A stretch of 64,000 nt of DNA. Source: Paractinoplanes aksuensis. GTDB taxonomy: Bacteria > Actinomycetota > Actinomycetes > Mycobacteriales > Micromonosporaceae. The stretch lies in contig NZ_JAMYJR010000003.1 of assembly GCF_024137025.1 (NCBI RefSeq), positions 496,001-560,000 on the forward strand, read 5' to 3'. The notes beneath the pieces were generated by a model, which made no database searches, was not told where the DNA came from, and worked only from the letters and a program-made list of their open reading frames with translations. Numbering within the stretch: position 1 is the stretch's first letter; every line of letters begins with the position of its first letter. Position numbers and translations under genes: made by a program. This document shows, one piece after another, positions 23,884-32,238 of the stretch.

Positions 23884-26043
23884 ATGAAACGAGCACTCGT
23901 TCTGGCCCTGCTGGCCCCGATCGCCATTGCCGTGACACCGATCAGCCCGGCGGCCGCCGCCGCGGACTGCAAGACCTATCCCTGGATGGACACTCGCAAG
24001 TCACCCGAGAAGCGGGCGCAAGCGCTGCTCGCGGCCAGCACGCAGCACCAGAAGTACCGCTGGCTGGTCGAGCAGCCCGCCAACAGTCCGCAGCAGACCG
24101 AATGGCCGGGCGGCGTCGTCTACCCGGTCCAGGTGCCGTGCACCCCGACGGTCGTCTACTCCGACGGCCCGGACGGCGTGCGCTTCACTCCGGGCGTCAC
24201 CGCGTTCCCGGCCACGATCGCCACCGCCGCCACGTTCAATCAACCATTGGCGTACGTGAAGGGGGCGGCCCAGGCGGCCGAGGCCTTCGACAAGGGCAAG
24301 AACGTGTTGCTCGCGCCCGGCCTGGCCAGCGGGCGGACCCCACTGTCGGGCCGCACCCCCGAGTACCTCGGCGAGGACCCGCTGCTCACCGGGCTGATGG
24401 CGGCGGCCGGCACGCGCGGCATCCAGAGCAGCAAGACCAAGCCGGTACTCGCCACGCTCAAGCACTACGTAGCCAACGAGCAGGAGGTGGACCGGCAGAC
24501 CAGCTCGTCCAACGCCGACGAGCGCACGCTGCGCCAGATCTACGACCTGCCGTTCGAGATCGCCGTCGACCGCGGCGACCCGGAGAGCGTCATGTGCTCG
24601 TACAACCAGATCAACCATGTGTACGCCTGTGAGAACGAGCGCCTGAACGAGGTGCTCAAGGACGACATCGGCTTCGACGGCTACGTGATGAGCGACTTCG
24701 GGTCGGTCCACTCGACCGCGCCCAGCCTCGTCAACGGGCTCGACCAGGAGCTCAACCGGCCGATCTGGTTCACCCCGGCCCGTCTCGACGAGGCGCTCGC
24801 GGCCGGCCTGATCACGCAGCGGCAGATCGACGCGGCGGCGTATCGCGTGGTGCGGTCGTACGTCCGGGGTGGTCTGTTCGATCGGCCGTTGCCGGCGACG
24901 CCGGTGGTGGATGCGTCGACGGCCGTCCACAAGGCGGTCGCGCGGGCCACCGCCGAGCAGGGTTCGGTGCTGTTGAAGAATCAGGGACTGCTGCCGCTCA
25001 AGCCGCGTAAGGGCGACGAGATCGCGGTCATCGGGGCCACGGCGTCGAGCACGGCCACCGACGGGGTCAGCGCGAACTCGGTGTGCAGCCTGCCCTGGCG
25101 GTTCGGCAACCCGACCACCCTGCAGTGCGAGGACCTGGTGTCGCCCGAGGACGGGATCCGTACGCGGGCCGCTCGCAACGGCGCCACCGTCGCCTTCGAC
25201 AACGGCGCTGACGTGACGGCGGCCGCGGCGGCAGCGGCCTCGGCCGATGTCGCGGTCGTCTTCGCGTACGTCCGGATGGGGGAATTCACCGACCTGGCCG
25301 ACCTGCGGCTGCAGGGCAACGGCGACGCGCTCGTGTCGGCCGTGGCCGCGGCCAACCCGCGTACGGTCGTGGTTCTGCAGACCGGCAGCGCGGTCGAGAT
25401 GCCGTGGCTGGCGCAGGTGCCGGCCGTGCTCGAGACCTGGTACGCGGGCGAGCAGATGGGCCCGGCCATCGCCTCGCTGTTGTTCGGCGACACCAACCCG
25501 TCGGGCAAGCTGCCCATGACGTTCCCGAAATCGCTGGCCGACACGCCGACCGCGGGCAGCGCCGCGCGGTACCCGGGCGTCGTGGCCGACGGGATCCGGC
25601 AGGTCGACTACAGCGAGGGTCTGAAGGTCGGCTACCGCTGGTACGAGAGTCAGGGCATCGATCCGCTGTTCGCGTTCGGCCACGGGCTGTCGTACACGTC
25701 GTTCAAGTACTCGCAGTTGCAGGTGTCCGCGGCGCGGGGTGACGTGAAGATCAAGTTCCGGCTGACCAACACCGGCCGGCGGGCCGGGACCGAGGTCGCG
25801 CAGGCCTACGCCACACTGCCCGCGGCGACCGGCGAACCGTCGAAGCGGCTCGTCGGGTTCGAGCGGGTCACGCTCGCGCCGGGGCAGAGCCGGACGGTGG
25901 ACCTCACGCTGTCGCGGGCCGATCTGGCCGATCTGCACCTGCTGCAGTATTGGAACGGTTCGTGGAAGACCGCTCCCGGCAAGTACGGCCTCGAGGTCGG
26001 CGGCTCGTCCGACACCGCCGTGCGTACGTCGTTCCGTATGTGA
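23884..26043 (+). CDS. Secreted GH3 beta-glycosidase
   Basis: A 719-aa extracellular glycoside hydrolase family 3 enzyme. The start MKRALVLALLAPIAIAV forms a signal peptide cleaved after PAAAAA. The (alpha/beta)8 domain contains 'YSDGPDGVR', 'LAPGLASGRTPLSGRTPEYLGEDP' (key RTPEYLGEDP), 'LKHYVANEQE', and the nucleophile Asp271 in 'GYVMSDFGSVHS'. The second domain has 'LLKNQGLLPLKP' and 'TWYAGEQMGPAIASLLFGDTNPSGKLP' key residues. A fibronectin-III-like tail (from about 610, 'FGHGLSYTSF') follows. A ribosome site AAAGGG precedes ATG 23884. Likely beta-glucosidase or xylosidase; substrate not decidable. Confidence 0.92.
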   Translation: MKRALVLALLAPIAIAVTPISPAAAAADCKTYPWMDTRKSPEKRAQALLAASTQHQKYRWLVEQPANSPQQTEWPGGVVYPVQVPCTPTVVYSDGPDGVRFTPGVTAFPATIATAATFNQPLAYVKGAAQAAEAFDKGKNVLLAPGLASGRTPLSGRTPEYLGEDPLLTGLMAAAGTRGIQSSKTKPVLATLKHYVANEQEVDRQTSSSNADERTLRQIYDLPFEIAVDRGDPESVMCSYNQINHVYACENERLNEVLKDDIGFDGYVMSDFGSVHSTAPSLVNGLDQELNRPIWFTPARLDEALAAGLITQRQIDAAAYRVVRSYVRGGLFDRPLPATPVVDASTAVHKAVARATAEQGSVLLKNQGLLPLKPRKGDEIAVIGATASSTATDGVSANSVCSLPWRFGNPTTLQCEDLVSPEDGIRTRAARNGATVAFDNGADVTAAAAAAASADVAVVFAYVRMGEFTDLADLRLQGNGDALVSAVAAANPRTVVVLQTGSAVEMPWLAQVPAVLETWYAGEQMGPAIASLLFGDTNPSGKLPMTFPKSLADTPTAGSAARYPGVVADGIRQVDYSEGLKVGYRWYESQGIDPLFAFGHGLSYTSFKYSQLQVSAARGDVKIKFRLTNTGRRAGTEVAQAYATLPAATGEPSKRLVGFERVTLAPGQSRTVDLTLSRADLADLHLLQYWNGSWKTAPGKYGLEVGGSSDTAVRTSFRM

Positions 26044-26050
26044 CAAAGCA

Positions 26051-26079
26051 GGGGCCGCCTTCGCTCGGAGGGCGGCCCC
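26051..26079. terminator. Hairpin terminator between convergent genes
   Basis: GGGGCCGCC (26051-26059) and GGCGGCCCC (26071-26079) form a perfect 9-bp stem with an 11-base loop. It lies 7 bases after the GH3 stop and 7 bases beyond the end of the leftward 55-aa gene. Confidence 0.8.
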
Positions 26080-26085
26080 GTCGGC

Positions 26086-26253
26086 TCATTCGGGGAGCTT
26101 GACGTCCTCGTTGCCCTTCCAGTCCTGCGGCTCGCCCTCGCCGCCGGCCGCCGGGTCGCGGTGGCCGAGCGCCGTCTCGCCCGGCAGCTCCTCGACCCGC
26201 TCGGCGGCGATCTCCTCGAGCTTGGCCTCGGTGTCCTTGCTCAGATCCGACAT
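26086..26253 (-). CDS. Small acidic hypothetical protein (55 aa)
   Basis: A hydrophilic protein starting MSDLSKDTEAKLEEIAAERV, then a Gly/Glu/Asp-rich tail ending DWKGNEDVKLPE. The first 20 residues predict an amphipathic helix. Actinomycete codon use and a terminator immediately after it support a real gene. Similar short acidic proteins are common in Streptomyces-like genomes; function unknown. Confidence 0.6.
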   Translation of the reverse strand: MSDLSKDTEAKLEEIAAERVEELPGETALGHRDPAAGGEGEPQDWKGNEDVKLPE

Positions 26254-26333
26254 GACGCACCTCCGTTGTCTCGTTCGCTACGCCCCCGCCACTACCCGGG
26301 TGACATGCGGTTCAGCACGCACAGAGAGCAGGC

Positions 26334-27104
26334 TCACTCGAACAGTCGCCGATTGTCGCGGCTCCAGCGGATGCGGTCGGCGGTCGTGGCGAGAAAGCCC
26401 GTCGCCTGCCACTCGGCCTGCGGCTGGCATCCCTGCCCGGCGAGCAGGCGGGCCCGTTCCCAGACAGCCTCCTGCTGGGCGATGACCGCGTCAACCAAAC
26501 CTTCAGTGCTGGTCAACCCGTACGCCTCGGCGAAGACCTCCAGCCGCCGCCGGCGATCCGGGGGAGCGGGGAACGACAGCCACCGCACACACGTCTCGTC
26601 ATCGCGGAACGGCGCGACGTACTCCAGCGCGTACGCGACATCGTGGATCGGCCGGGCGGGCCAGGCGTAGTCCCAGTCGAGCACGGCCAGCGGCCGGGTG
26701 CCGTGCCACACGAGGTTCCACGGCCCGAAGTCGCCGTGACAGGTCAGCTCGCCGGGTTCGGGCGGCGCCGTACGCCCGGCCCACCCGTCAGCGGCAACGG
26801 GCCGGAACCCGCGGACGGCATCGTGGTAGTCGCGCAGCAACTGGGCCATGGCGACGAGCCCGTCGTCCTCGACCACCTTGGCCCAGCCGGCCCCGCCCGA
26901 CTCCCCGTCGACGTACGAGACGATCTCGCGCCCCTCGTCATCGACCCCGAGAAACCGCGGCGCGTGCGCGAAGCCGATGTCCTCCAGGTGGCGCAGCAAC
27001 TCGTGCACGCTGGCGGACCAGGGCTGCATCGGCCGCCGCACGGTGTCGCCGACCCGCACCACCGTCCGGTGCGGCTTGTCCTGCAACATCTCATGATCCA
27101 CCAT
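26334..27104 (-). CDS. Aminoglycoside-phosphotransferase-fold kinase
   Basis: A 256-aa small-molecule kinase of the APH superfamily. The catalytic loop reads 'LTCHGDFGPWNLVWH' (H-G-D-x-x-x-x-N, about residues 143-155) and the metal site 'LAVLDWDYAWPARPIHDVAY' (D-W-D, about 163). The N-terminal lobe is short ('MQPWSASVHELLRHLEDIGFAHAPRFLGVDDEGREIVSYV'-type). Such proteins phosphorylate hydroxyl substrates; resistance is only one possibility. Alternative start at 27089. Confidence 0.85.
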   Translation of the reverse strand: MVDHEMLQDKPHRTVVRVGDTVRRPMQPWSASVHELLRHLEDIGFAHAPRFLGVDDEGREIVSYVDGESGGAGWAKVVEDDGLVAMAQLLRDYHDAVRGFRPVAADGWAGRTAPPEPGELTCHGDFGPWNLVWHGTRPLAVLDWDYAWPARPIHDVAYALEYVAPFRDDETCVRWLSFPAPPDRRRRLEVFAEAYGLTSTEGLVDAVIAQQEAVWERARLLAGQGCQPQAEWQATGFLATTADRIRWSRDNRRLFE

Positions 27105-27133
27105 GCCCGCGACGCTACCGCCAGGTTCGCCCC

Positions 27134-27483
27134 ATGCTGCGCAAGCTTGACTGCGTCATGGTCCGGGTCGACGACCTGGCCACGGGGGAGGCCTTCTACA
27201 CGAGGGTGTTCGACCTGCGCCCCTTGTGGCGCGACGAGTCAGCCATCGGCCTGACCATGCCCGAAACCGACGCCGAGATCGTCCTCCAAACGATGGACCT
27301 GCCACCCGACCTGACCGTCCACTACCTGGTCGACGACGTAGTCGCCTACGCCCGCGAGGGCCGCACGGTACGCACCCCACCCTTCGACGTCCGGTCGGCC
27401 AGTGCGCAGTGCTGGAAGATCCGTACGGCAATAGGGTCTGCGTCATTGATCTGAGCAAGGGGCCAAGGGCTCAGCATCTCTGA
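27134..27483 (+). pseudogene. VOC/glyoxalase-fold protein with a one-base frameshift
   Basis: The first 85 codons (MLRKLDCVMVRVDDLATGEA...) form a normal VOC-domain beginning with metal-binding-type strands. At about 27388-27392 the expected continuation (F-D-V then P-V-G-Q-C-A-V-L-E-D-P-Y-G-N) is found only in the +1-related frame: GTCCGGTC stands where GTCCCGGTC would keep the frame. Reading on in the correct frame gives VCVIDLSKGPRAQHL and a stop at 27483. Either a genuine loss of one C or a sequencing error; the uncorrected product would be 106 aa. Confidence 0.7.
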
Positions 27484-27663
27484 ATATCCGGCTACCAGGA
27501 CACCGGGCTCGCCTGCACCCAGGAGCGCGAGGCCTGGAGCGTCCCTTTCGCACTTGCTGATCTCGGCGCTTGGGGTCTGTAGGGAGCCGCTCAGGCGGGC
27601 GCCAAGGGGAGAGGCAAGCTTCGTGAAAGCATGCGGAGGTTCGTACCGCTAGCATCTCGAGCC

Positions 27664-28809
27664 ATGTCACAGACGGTTGCGCATCTGGCCCTGCGTTATC
27701 TGATCAGATCGACCGGCACTCCGGAGGTGAGCACCAACAATGTGCTCCATATGCTCCTCAGCGCCGATGAGGCTATGGCCGCGGGTTTCCTCCGGGTCCT
27801 GAGCCAGTTCGGTGAACGAGACGTCCAGGGATGCCGGATCGATCGCGAATCTTTTTCGACTGACCCGGTGACCGCTAAACGGTCATTCCGGGATTTCCTT
27901 CTTTCTCGCGACGGTTCACCTCAGGCTGTAGTCGAAACCAAGATCGACTCGTCACTGACCTCGGAGGATCAGGTCACTCGATATCTTGATCAACTACCGA
28001 ATGACGGACTTCTCGTCCTGATCACAAGACAACCGCTGCTGCAGGGCCTGATGCGCCAGGCCTCTCAGCAGCTCGGGATCACGTTCGCGCTGGACGCCGG
28101 CATCTATCAGGCCCGACGGGGCGAACAGCACGTCCTAGGACTTTCGTGGACCCGTCTCCTCCGAAATGTGCTGGACTCCAACGGGGCACCGTTCGACGAG
28201 TTGCTCGCGCTCGATGCCGCCATAGAAGGAATAGCTGATTTTGTCCCGTTCAGTGGAAGTGTTCAGGACGCTGCGACCGGACGCGTTGTTTCTCAGGTCA
28301 CCGAGGTAGCTCAAGAGCTTTGCACCCTCCTTTCCGAACGCTTGGATCTGGCAAACGTCAAGTACGACTGGGTCAGCAGGCTGAGGCAACGGGGATGGGC
28401 CATGTGGATCGTGTTCTCGATTCGTGGCCACGAATTCTGGGTCGGTTACGACGCGGAGTACTGGGCGTTGATTCCTGGAGATCCGGAACACCCCGAAAGC
28501 GGATTTGTCAGCGGTGCTGCACCCAGTCCGATCTGGGTGAACAGGTACCACAATGCATCGTGGAAGGTTTCGCCTGAGGAGGGAGCGCGCCTCAATCGGC
28601 TCGATCGCCTCGGTATCGCTCTTCCGCTGCAGGTTCCGCTGGGCGTGCCGCAAGACGCGGTAGTTGAGGCGTTACTCAGCCAAGCCGTGCAGCACATTGC
28701 GAAGATCAGCGAAGGTTTGTACGCAGATTCGACGGTGGTCGATTCGACCGGTGCGCCCTCGGTTGAGGAAAACGATCCCGACGACGAATCCGGCTACCTC
28801 GGCGGATAG
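27664..28809 (+). CDS. PD-(D/E)XK-nuclease-like hypothetical protein, possibly defence-related
   Basis: A 381-aa cytoplasmic protein starting at ATG 27664 (MSQTVAHLALRYL). Residues about 65-110 contain a PD-(D/E)XK-like core: an acidic residue in 'FRDFLLSRDG', then 'QAVVETKIDSSLTSEDQVTRYLDQL', i.e. E-x-K followed by a Q-x-x-x-Y helix, as in standalone restriction-type nucleases. The C-terminal half (about 240-330) has many aromatic residues, including 'WVGYDAEYWALIP'. Codon third positions include far more A/T than any neighbour, suggesting transfer. No partner gene is adjacent. Nuclease activity is inferred; the exact family is not recognised. Confidence 0.55.
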   Translation: MSQTVAHLALRYLIRSTGTPEVSTNNVLHMLLSADEAMAAGFLRVLSQFGERDVQGCRIDRESFSTDPVTAKRSFRDFLLSRDGSPQAVVETKIDSSLTSEDQVTRYLDQLPNDGLLVLITRQPLLQGLMRQASQQLGITFALDAGIYQARRGEQHVLGLSWTRLLRNVLDSNGAPFDELLALDAAIEGIADFVPFSGSVQDAATGRVVSQVTEVAQELCTLLSERLDLANVKYDWVSRLRQRGWAMWIVFSIRGHEFWVGYDAEYWALIPGDPEHPESGFVSGAAPSPIWVNRYHNASWKVSPEEGARLNRLDRLGIALPLQVPLGVPQDAVVEALLSQAVQHIAKISEGLYADSTVVDSTGAPSVEENDPDDESGYLGG

Positions 28810-28837
28810 GCAGGACTGAGCGTCAGTGGGCATGAGT

Positions 28838-28872
28838 TCGGCGCCCGCCCCGGGGGCCGGGACGGGCGCCGA
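28838..28872. terminator. Hairpin terminator
   Basis: TCGGCGCCCG (28838-28847) and CGGGCGCCGA (28863-28872) make a perfect 10-bp stem with a GC-rich 15-base loop. It lies between two convergent genes and can serve both. Confidence 0.75.
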
Positions 28873-28883
28873 TCACGTAATCG

Positions 28884-30317
28884 CTACCAGCGCAGGTAGT
28901 TGTCCTGCGTCTGGGCGTTGAAGACGTCCGTGCGGAAGAACTTCGCGATGTTCGTGCGGTAGTCCTTGAGCTCGAGCACGTCGACGCCCTTGGTGATGTC
29001 GTTGGAGTAGATGTAGCCGTTGTACCAGTACGCGGACCAGGAGCCGCCGCCGGTCAGGGTGTCGAGGGAGAGCGGGCCGCGCTCCCAGTAGGCGATCTCT
29101 TTCGGCTTGCGGCTGTCGGTGAAGTCCCAGACCGAGATGCCGCCGAGGTACCAGGCCTGGACCATGATGTCGCGGCCGGGAACGGGGATCAGCGAGCCGT
29201 TGTGGGCCACGCAGACCTCGGTGTCGGCGTTGTATCGCGGGATCTTGAAGTAGCTGCGGAAGGCCAGCTTGCGCTTGTTGCCCTGACCGACGATGTCGTA
29301 GATGGCGTCGGCGCCGCGGTTCGGGCCGACGGTCGCGTTGCAGGTGGCCGCGCCGCCGCCGCCGAGCTCGTCGGTGAAGACGACCTTGGTGCCGTTGTTG
29401 TTGAAGGTGGCCGAGTGCCAGAACGCGAAGTTGACCTCGTCGCGGACCGTGTTGATGATCCGGGGCTTGGTCCTGTCCTTGATGTCGAACAGCACGCCGT
29501 CACCCATGCAGGCGCCGGCCGCGAGGTCCTTGTCGGCGTACACGGTGATGTCGTGGCAGCCCGACGTGGCGGTGCCGCGGTCACTGCCGGGGAAGCCGCC
29601 GTCCGGGAAGAGGATCGGCGCCGCGATCACCGAGGCCGCCGTGGGGTTGCGCACCGGCACCTTGACGATCGAGATCTTGTCGTGCGGGATCGCGCAGTTC
29701 GGCAGGTCGACGCCGGCCAGGTTGTACGACGACACGTACAGGTAGACGTTCTTGTCGCCGCGCTTGCCGGGGACCAGCGTCTGGGTGTGCGAGCCGCAGT
29801 CGGTCTTGACCGACTTCAGGTAGCGCGGGGTCAGCGGGTTGCTGATGTCGAAGATCTTGATGCCTTCCCAGCGGTCGCCGGGCACGGCGGTCGTGGAGGC
29901 CTCGTTCACGCAGGTGTCGTTCGTGCGCTGCGAGTCGGTGCCGAGGAAGAGCAGGTTCCCGGTGACCGAGATGTCGTTCTGGGACCCGGGGCAGAGCACC
30001 TCGGCCGCCACCTTGGGCGCCTTCGGGTTCTTGATGTCGTAGACGTAGAACCCGTTGTAGTTGCCGCCGTAGGCGTAGCGTCCCTGGAAGGCCCAGTCCG
30101 TGTTGGTGCCGGTCAGCGGGCCGGACTTGTCGAGGTGAGCAACCTGCTTGAGGTTCGGGCTGCTGACGATCTCGTCGATGCCCGGTATCGTGTTGCCACC
30201 GACGGGCGTCTGCGCCGCGCTGCTCCCCGGAGCTGTCAGCAGGCCGACGACCAGTGCGAAGGCACTGACGGCGGCCAGGCGCTTGAGCATCCGCCCTCGT
30301 GGGGCAGTGTGCTTCAT
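28884..30317 (-). CDS. Secreted LVIVD-repeat beta-propeller protein
   Basis: A 477-aa exported protein: signal peptide (MKHTAPRGRMLKRLAAVSAF... cut near SSAAQT), then repeated blade-like units of the LVIVD kind such as 'GFYVYDIKNPKAPKVAAEV', 'IKIFDISNPLTPRYLKSV', 'ISVWDFTDSRKPKEIAYW'. The family forms a cell-surface beta-propeller; its ligands are unknown. A GAGGGGAG site lies just before ATG 30317. It is divergent from the DUF305 gene over 127 bp. Confidence 0.85.
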   Translation of the reverse strand: MKHTAPRGRMLKRLAAVSAFALVVGLLTAPGSSAAQTPVGGNTIPGIDEIVSSPNLKQVAHLDKSGPLTGTNTDWAFQGRYAYGGNYNGFYVYDIKNPKAPKVAAEVLCPGSQNDISVTGNLLFLGTDSQRTNDTCVNEASTTAVPGDRWEGIKIFDISNPLTPRYLKSVKTDCGSHTQTLVPGKRGDKNVYLYVSSYNLAGVDLPNCAIPHDKISIVKVPVRNPTAASVIAAPILFPDGGFPGSDRGTATSGCHDITVYADKDLAAGACMGDGVLFDIKDRTKPRIINTVRDEVNFAFWHSATFNNNGTKVVFTDELGGGGAATCNATVGPNRGADAIYDIVGQGNKRKLAFRSYFKIPRYNADTEVCVAHNGSLIPVPGRDIMVQAWYLGGISVWDFTDSRKPKEIAYWERGPLSLDTLTGGGSWSAYWYNGYIYSNDITKGVDVLELKDYRTNIAKFFRTDVFNAQTQDNYLRW

Positions 30318-30444
30318 GGATCTCCCCTCGTTGACGCATCAGGCGGCGAGGTGGCGCAGCACGATGCGTATTCAGCTTTGTCGTTACAGTAGTGGCCGTA
30401 CAACGGTGCGCAAGCATCTTTCGGTATCGATACCAGGAGGCTCG

Positions 30445-31116
30445 GTGGGTCGAGTCAGGACATCGACGCTCATAGCGGCCGTCGTCGTGCTGGCCGGGGC
30501 CGTGACCCTGGCCGTGGCGGCCAACATGGGCTCCGGCGGTTCGGCTGCGGCGCCCCGCCCGAGCGCCAGCGCGGCCCCGCCGCACCGGGTCGTGCTGCCC
30601 GGCGCGCCCGGCGATGACGCCGTCGTTACCGACTCGCACAGCGTCAAGGCGCCGGACGGGTCCACCTACAACGCCATCGACACCGCGTTCGTACAAATGA
30701 TGATCGTTCATCACGAGCAGGCGATCGAAATGGCCGAACTCGCGCCCGATCGGGCGGCCAACGAGCGTCTGGCCGGGCTGGCCGACCGGATCGGCACGGC
30801 CCAACCCTTCGAGATCAACTTCTTGCGTACGTGGCTGAAGGAAAGACGTCTGGCCGAGAGCGACCCCAAGCATGATCACGGGTCGATGCCGGGCATGCAG
30901 ACCGACGCCGACATGGCCGCCCTGGCCGCCGCCACCGGCGCCGCGTTCGACAGCAAGTTCGCCGCGATGATGACCGACCACCACCGCGGCGCGCAGCGCA
31001 TGGCGGCCGACGTGATCCAGGGCGGCAGCGACGAGAAGCTGCGCGAGGTGGCCAACGAGATGGCCGTGGAACAGGGAAGTGAGATCCGCCGCCTGGCGCA
31101 AGTGACCGCCGGGTAA
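30445..31116 (+). CDS. DUF305 domain-containing exported protein
   Basis: A 223-aa protein from GTG 30445, with AGGAGG four bases upstream. The N-terminal helix (about residues 7-27) is a signal anchor or signal peptide. Two four-helix-bundle halves each carry a paired-His motif: 'MMIVHHEQAIEMAELA' (about 88) and 'MMTDHHRGAQRMAADV' (about 177), with a His/Met-rich 'DPKHDHGSMPGM' link. DUF305 proteins are ferritin-like and often metal-associated; copper binding is suggested by the Met/His pattern but not proven. Confidence 0.88.
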   Translation: MGRVRTSTLIAAVVVLAGAVTLAVAANMGSGGSAAAPRPSASAAPPHRVVLPGAPGDDAVVTDSHSVKAPDGSTYNAIDTAFVQMMIVHHEQAIEMAELAPDRAANERLAGLADRIGTAQPFEINFLRTWLKERRLAESDPKHDHGSMPGMQTDADMAALAAATGAAFDSKFAAMMTDHHRGAQRMAADVIQGGSDEKLREVANEMAVEQGSEIRRLAQVTAG

Positions 31117-31125
31117 CGTGTCGCC

Positions 31126-32238
31126 ATGCGTACGGCATTGACCGACCTGCTCGGTGTCGAGCACCCCATCGTCGGCTTCAACCGGTCCCCCGCCGTCGTC
31201 GCGGCGGTCACCAACGCGGGCGGCTTCGGCGTGCTCGCGGCCTCCGTCTACGGCCCCGAAGAGCTCGACGCCCAGCTGACCTGGATCGAGGAACAGGTCC
31301 AGGGCAAGCCGTACGGGGTCGACCTGCTGGTCCCCGAGAAGTTCGTGCCCGGCGACCCGGCCGACCTGGTGGCCAGCATGCGGGCCCAGATCCCCGCGGA
31401 GCACTTCGCGTTCGTGCGCGGGCTGCTCGAGAAGTACGACATCCCGCCCGCCCCGACCGTCGACCACCAGCAGGTCGCCGCCTCGCTGACCACGCCGGGC
31501 GCGATCGCGCTGCTCGACACGGCGTTCAAGCACCGCATCGCGCTGATCGCCAGCGCCCTCGGCACCCCGCCGCCCGAGCTGGTGGCGCGGGCCAAAGAGC
31601 TCGGGGTGGTGACGGCGGCCCTGGTCGGGCAGGCCCGGCACGCCGAGCGGCAGATCGCGGCCGGGGTCGACGTGCTGGTCGCGCAGGGCACCGAGGCCGG
31701 CGGGCACACCGGCACGATCGCCACGACCGTGCTCACCCCCGAGATCGTCGACATCGCCGGCGAGCGGCCCGTGCTGGCCGCGGGCGGCATCGCGGACGGG
31801 CGGCAGATGGCGGCGGCGCTGGCGCTGGGCGCGGCCGGCGTGTGGTGCGGCTCGGTCTGGCTCTCGAGCGCCGAGGACGTGGCGGTGCAGGCCATCAAGA
31901 ACAAGTTCCTGGCCGCGAGCTCGGCCGACACGCTGCGCTCGCCCACCCGTACCGGGAAACCGGCCCGGCAGCTGCGAACGGCCTGGCACGACGAGTGGGC
32001 CGCGCCGGGCAGCCCCGACCCGTTGCCGTTGCCCCTGCAGCCGATGCTGGTCGACGAGGCCTGGCAGCGGATCGACGCGGCGGCCGAGGCCGGGCACGAG
32101 GGCGCGCTGAAACTCGAGTCGTTCTTCGTCGGGCAGGTCGTGGGGTCGTTCCGTGACATCCGCCCGGCCGGCGAGATCACGAGCACGATGGCAGCCGAGT
32201 GCGCGGCCCGCATCCGCGAGCTCGCCGGGCGTCTCTGA
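31126..32238 (+). CDS. Nitronate monooxygenase / NPD-family flavin oxidoreductase
   Basis: A 370-aa FMN-dependent TIM-barrel enzyme oxidising nitronates or related carbon acids. It begins MRTALTDLLGVEHPIVGF and contains 'VTNAGGFGVLAASVYGPEEL', 'VAQGTEAGGHTG' (the NPD flavin-binding GxEAGGH) and 'VLAAGGIADGRQMAAALALGAAGVWCGS' in key residues. It overlaps the thiolase-like gene by one base (TGATG), so the two are co-translated and probably act in one acyl-degradation pathway. Confidence 0.9.
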   Translation: MRTALTDLLGVEHPIVGFNRSPAVVAAVTNAGGFGVLAASVYGPEELDAQLTWIEEQVQGKPYGVDLLVPEKFVPGDPADLVASMRAQIPAEHFAFVRGLLEKYDIPPAPTVDHQQVAASLTTPGAIALLDTAFKHRIALIASALGTPPPELVARAKELGVVTAALVGQARHAERQIAAGVDVLVAQGTEAGGHTGTIATTVLTPEIVDIAGERPVLAAGGIADGRQMAAALALGAAGVWCGSVWLSSAEDVAVQAIKNKFLAASSADTLRSPTRTGKPARQLRTAWHDEWAAPGSPDPLPLPLQPMLVDEAWQRIDAAAEAGHEGALKLESFFVGQVVGSFRDIRPAGEITSTMAAECAARIRELAGRL

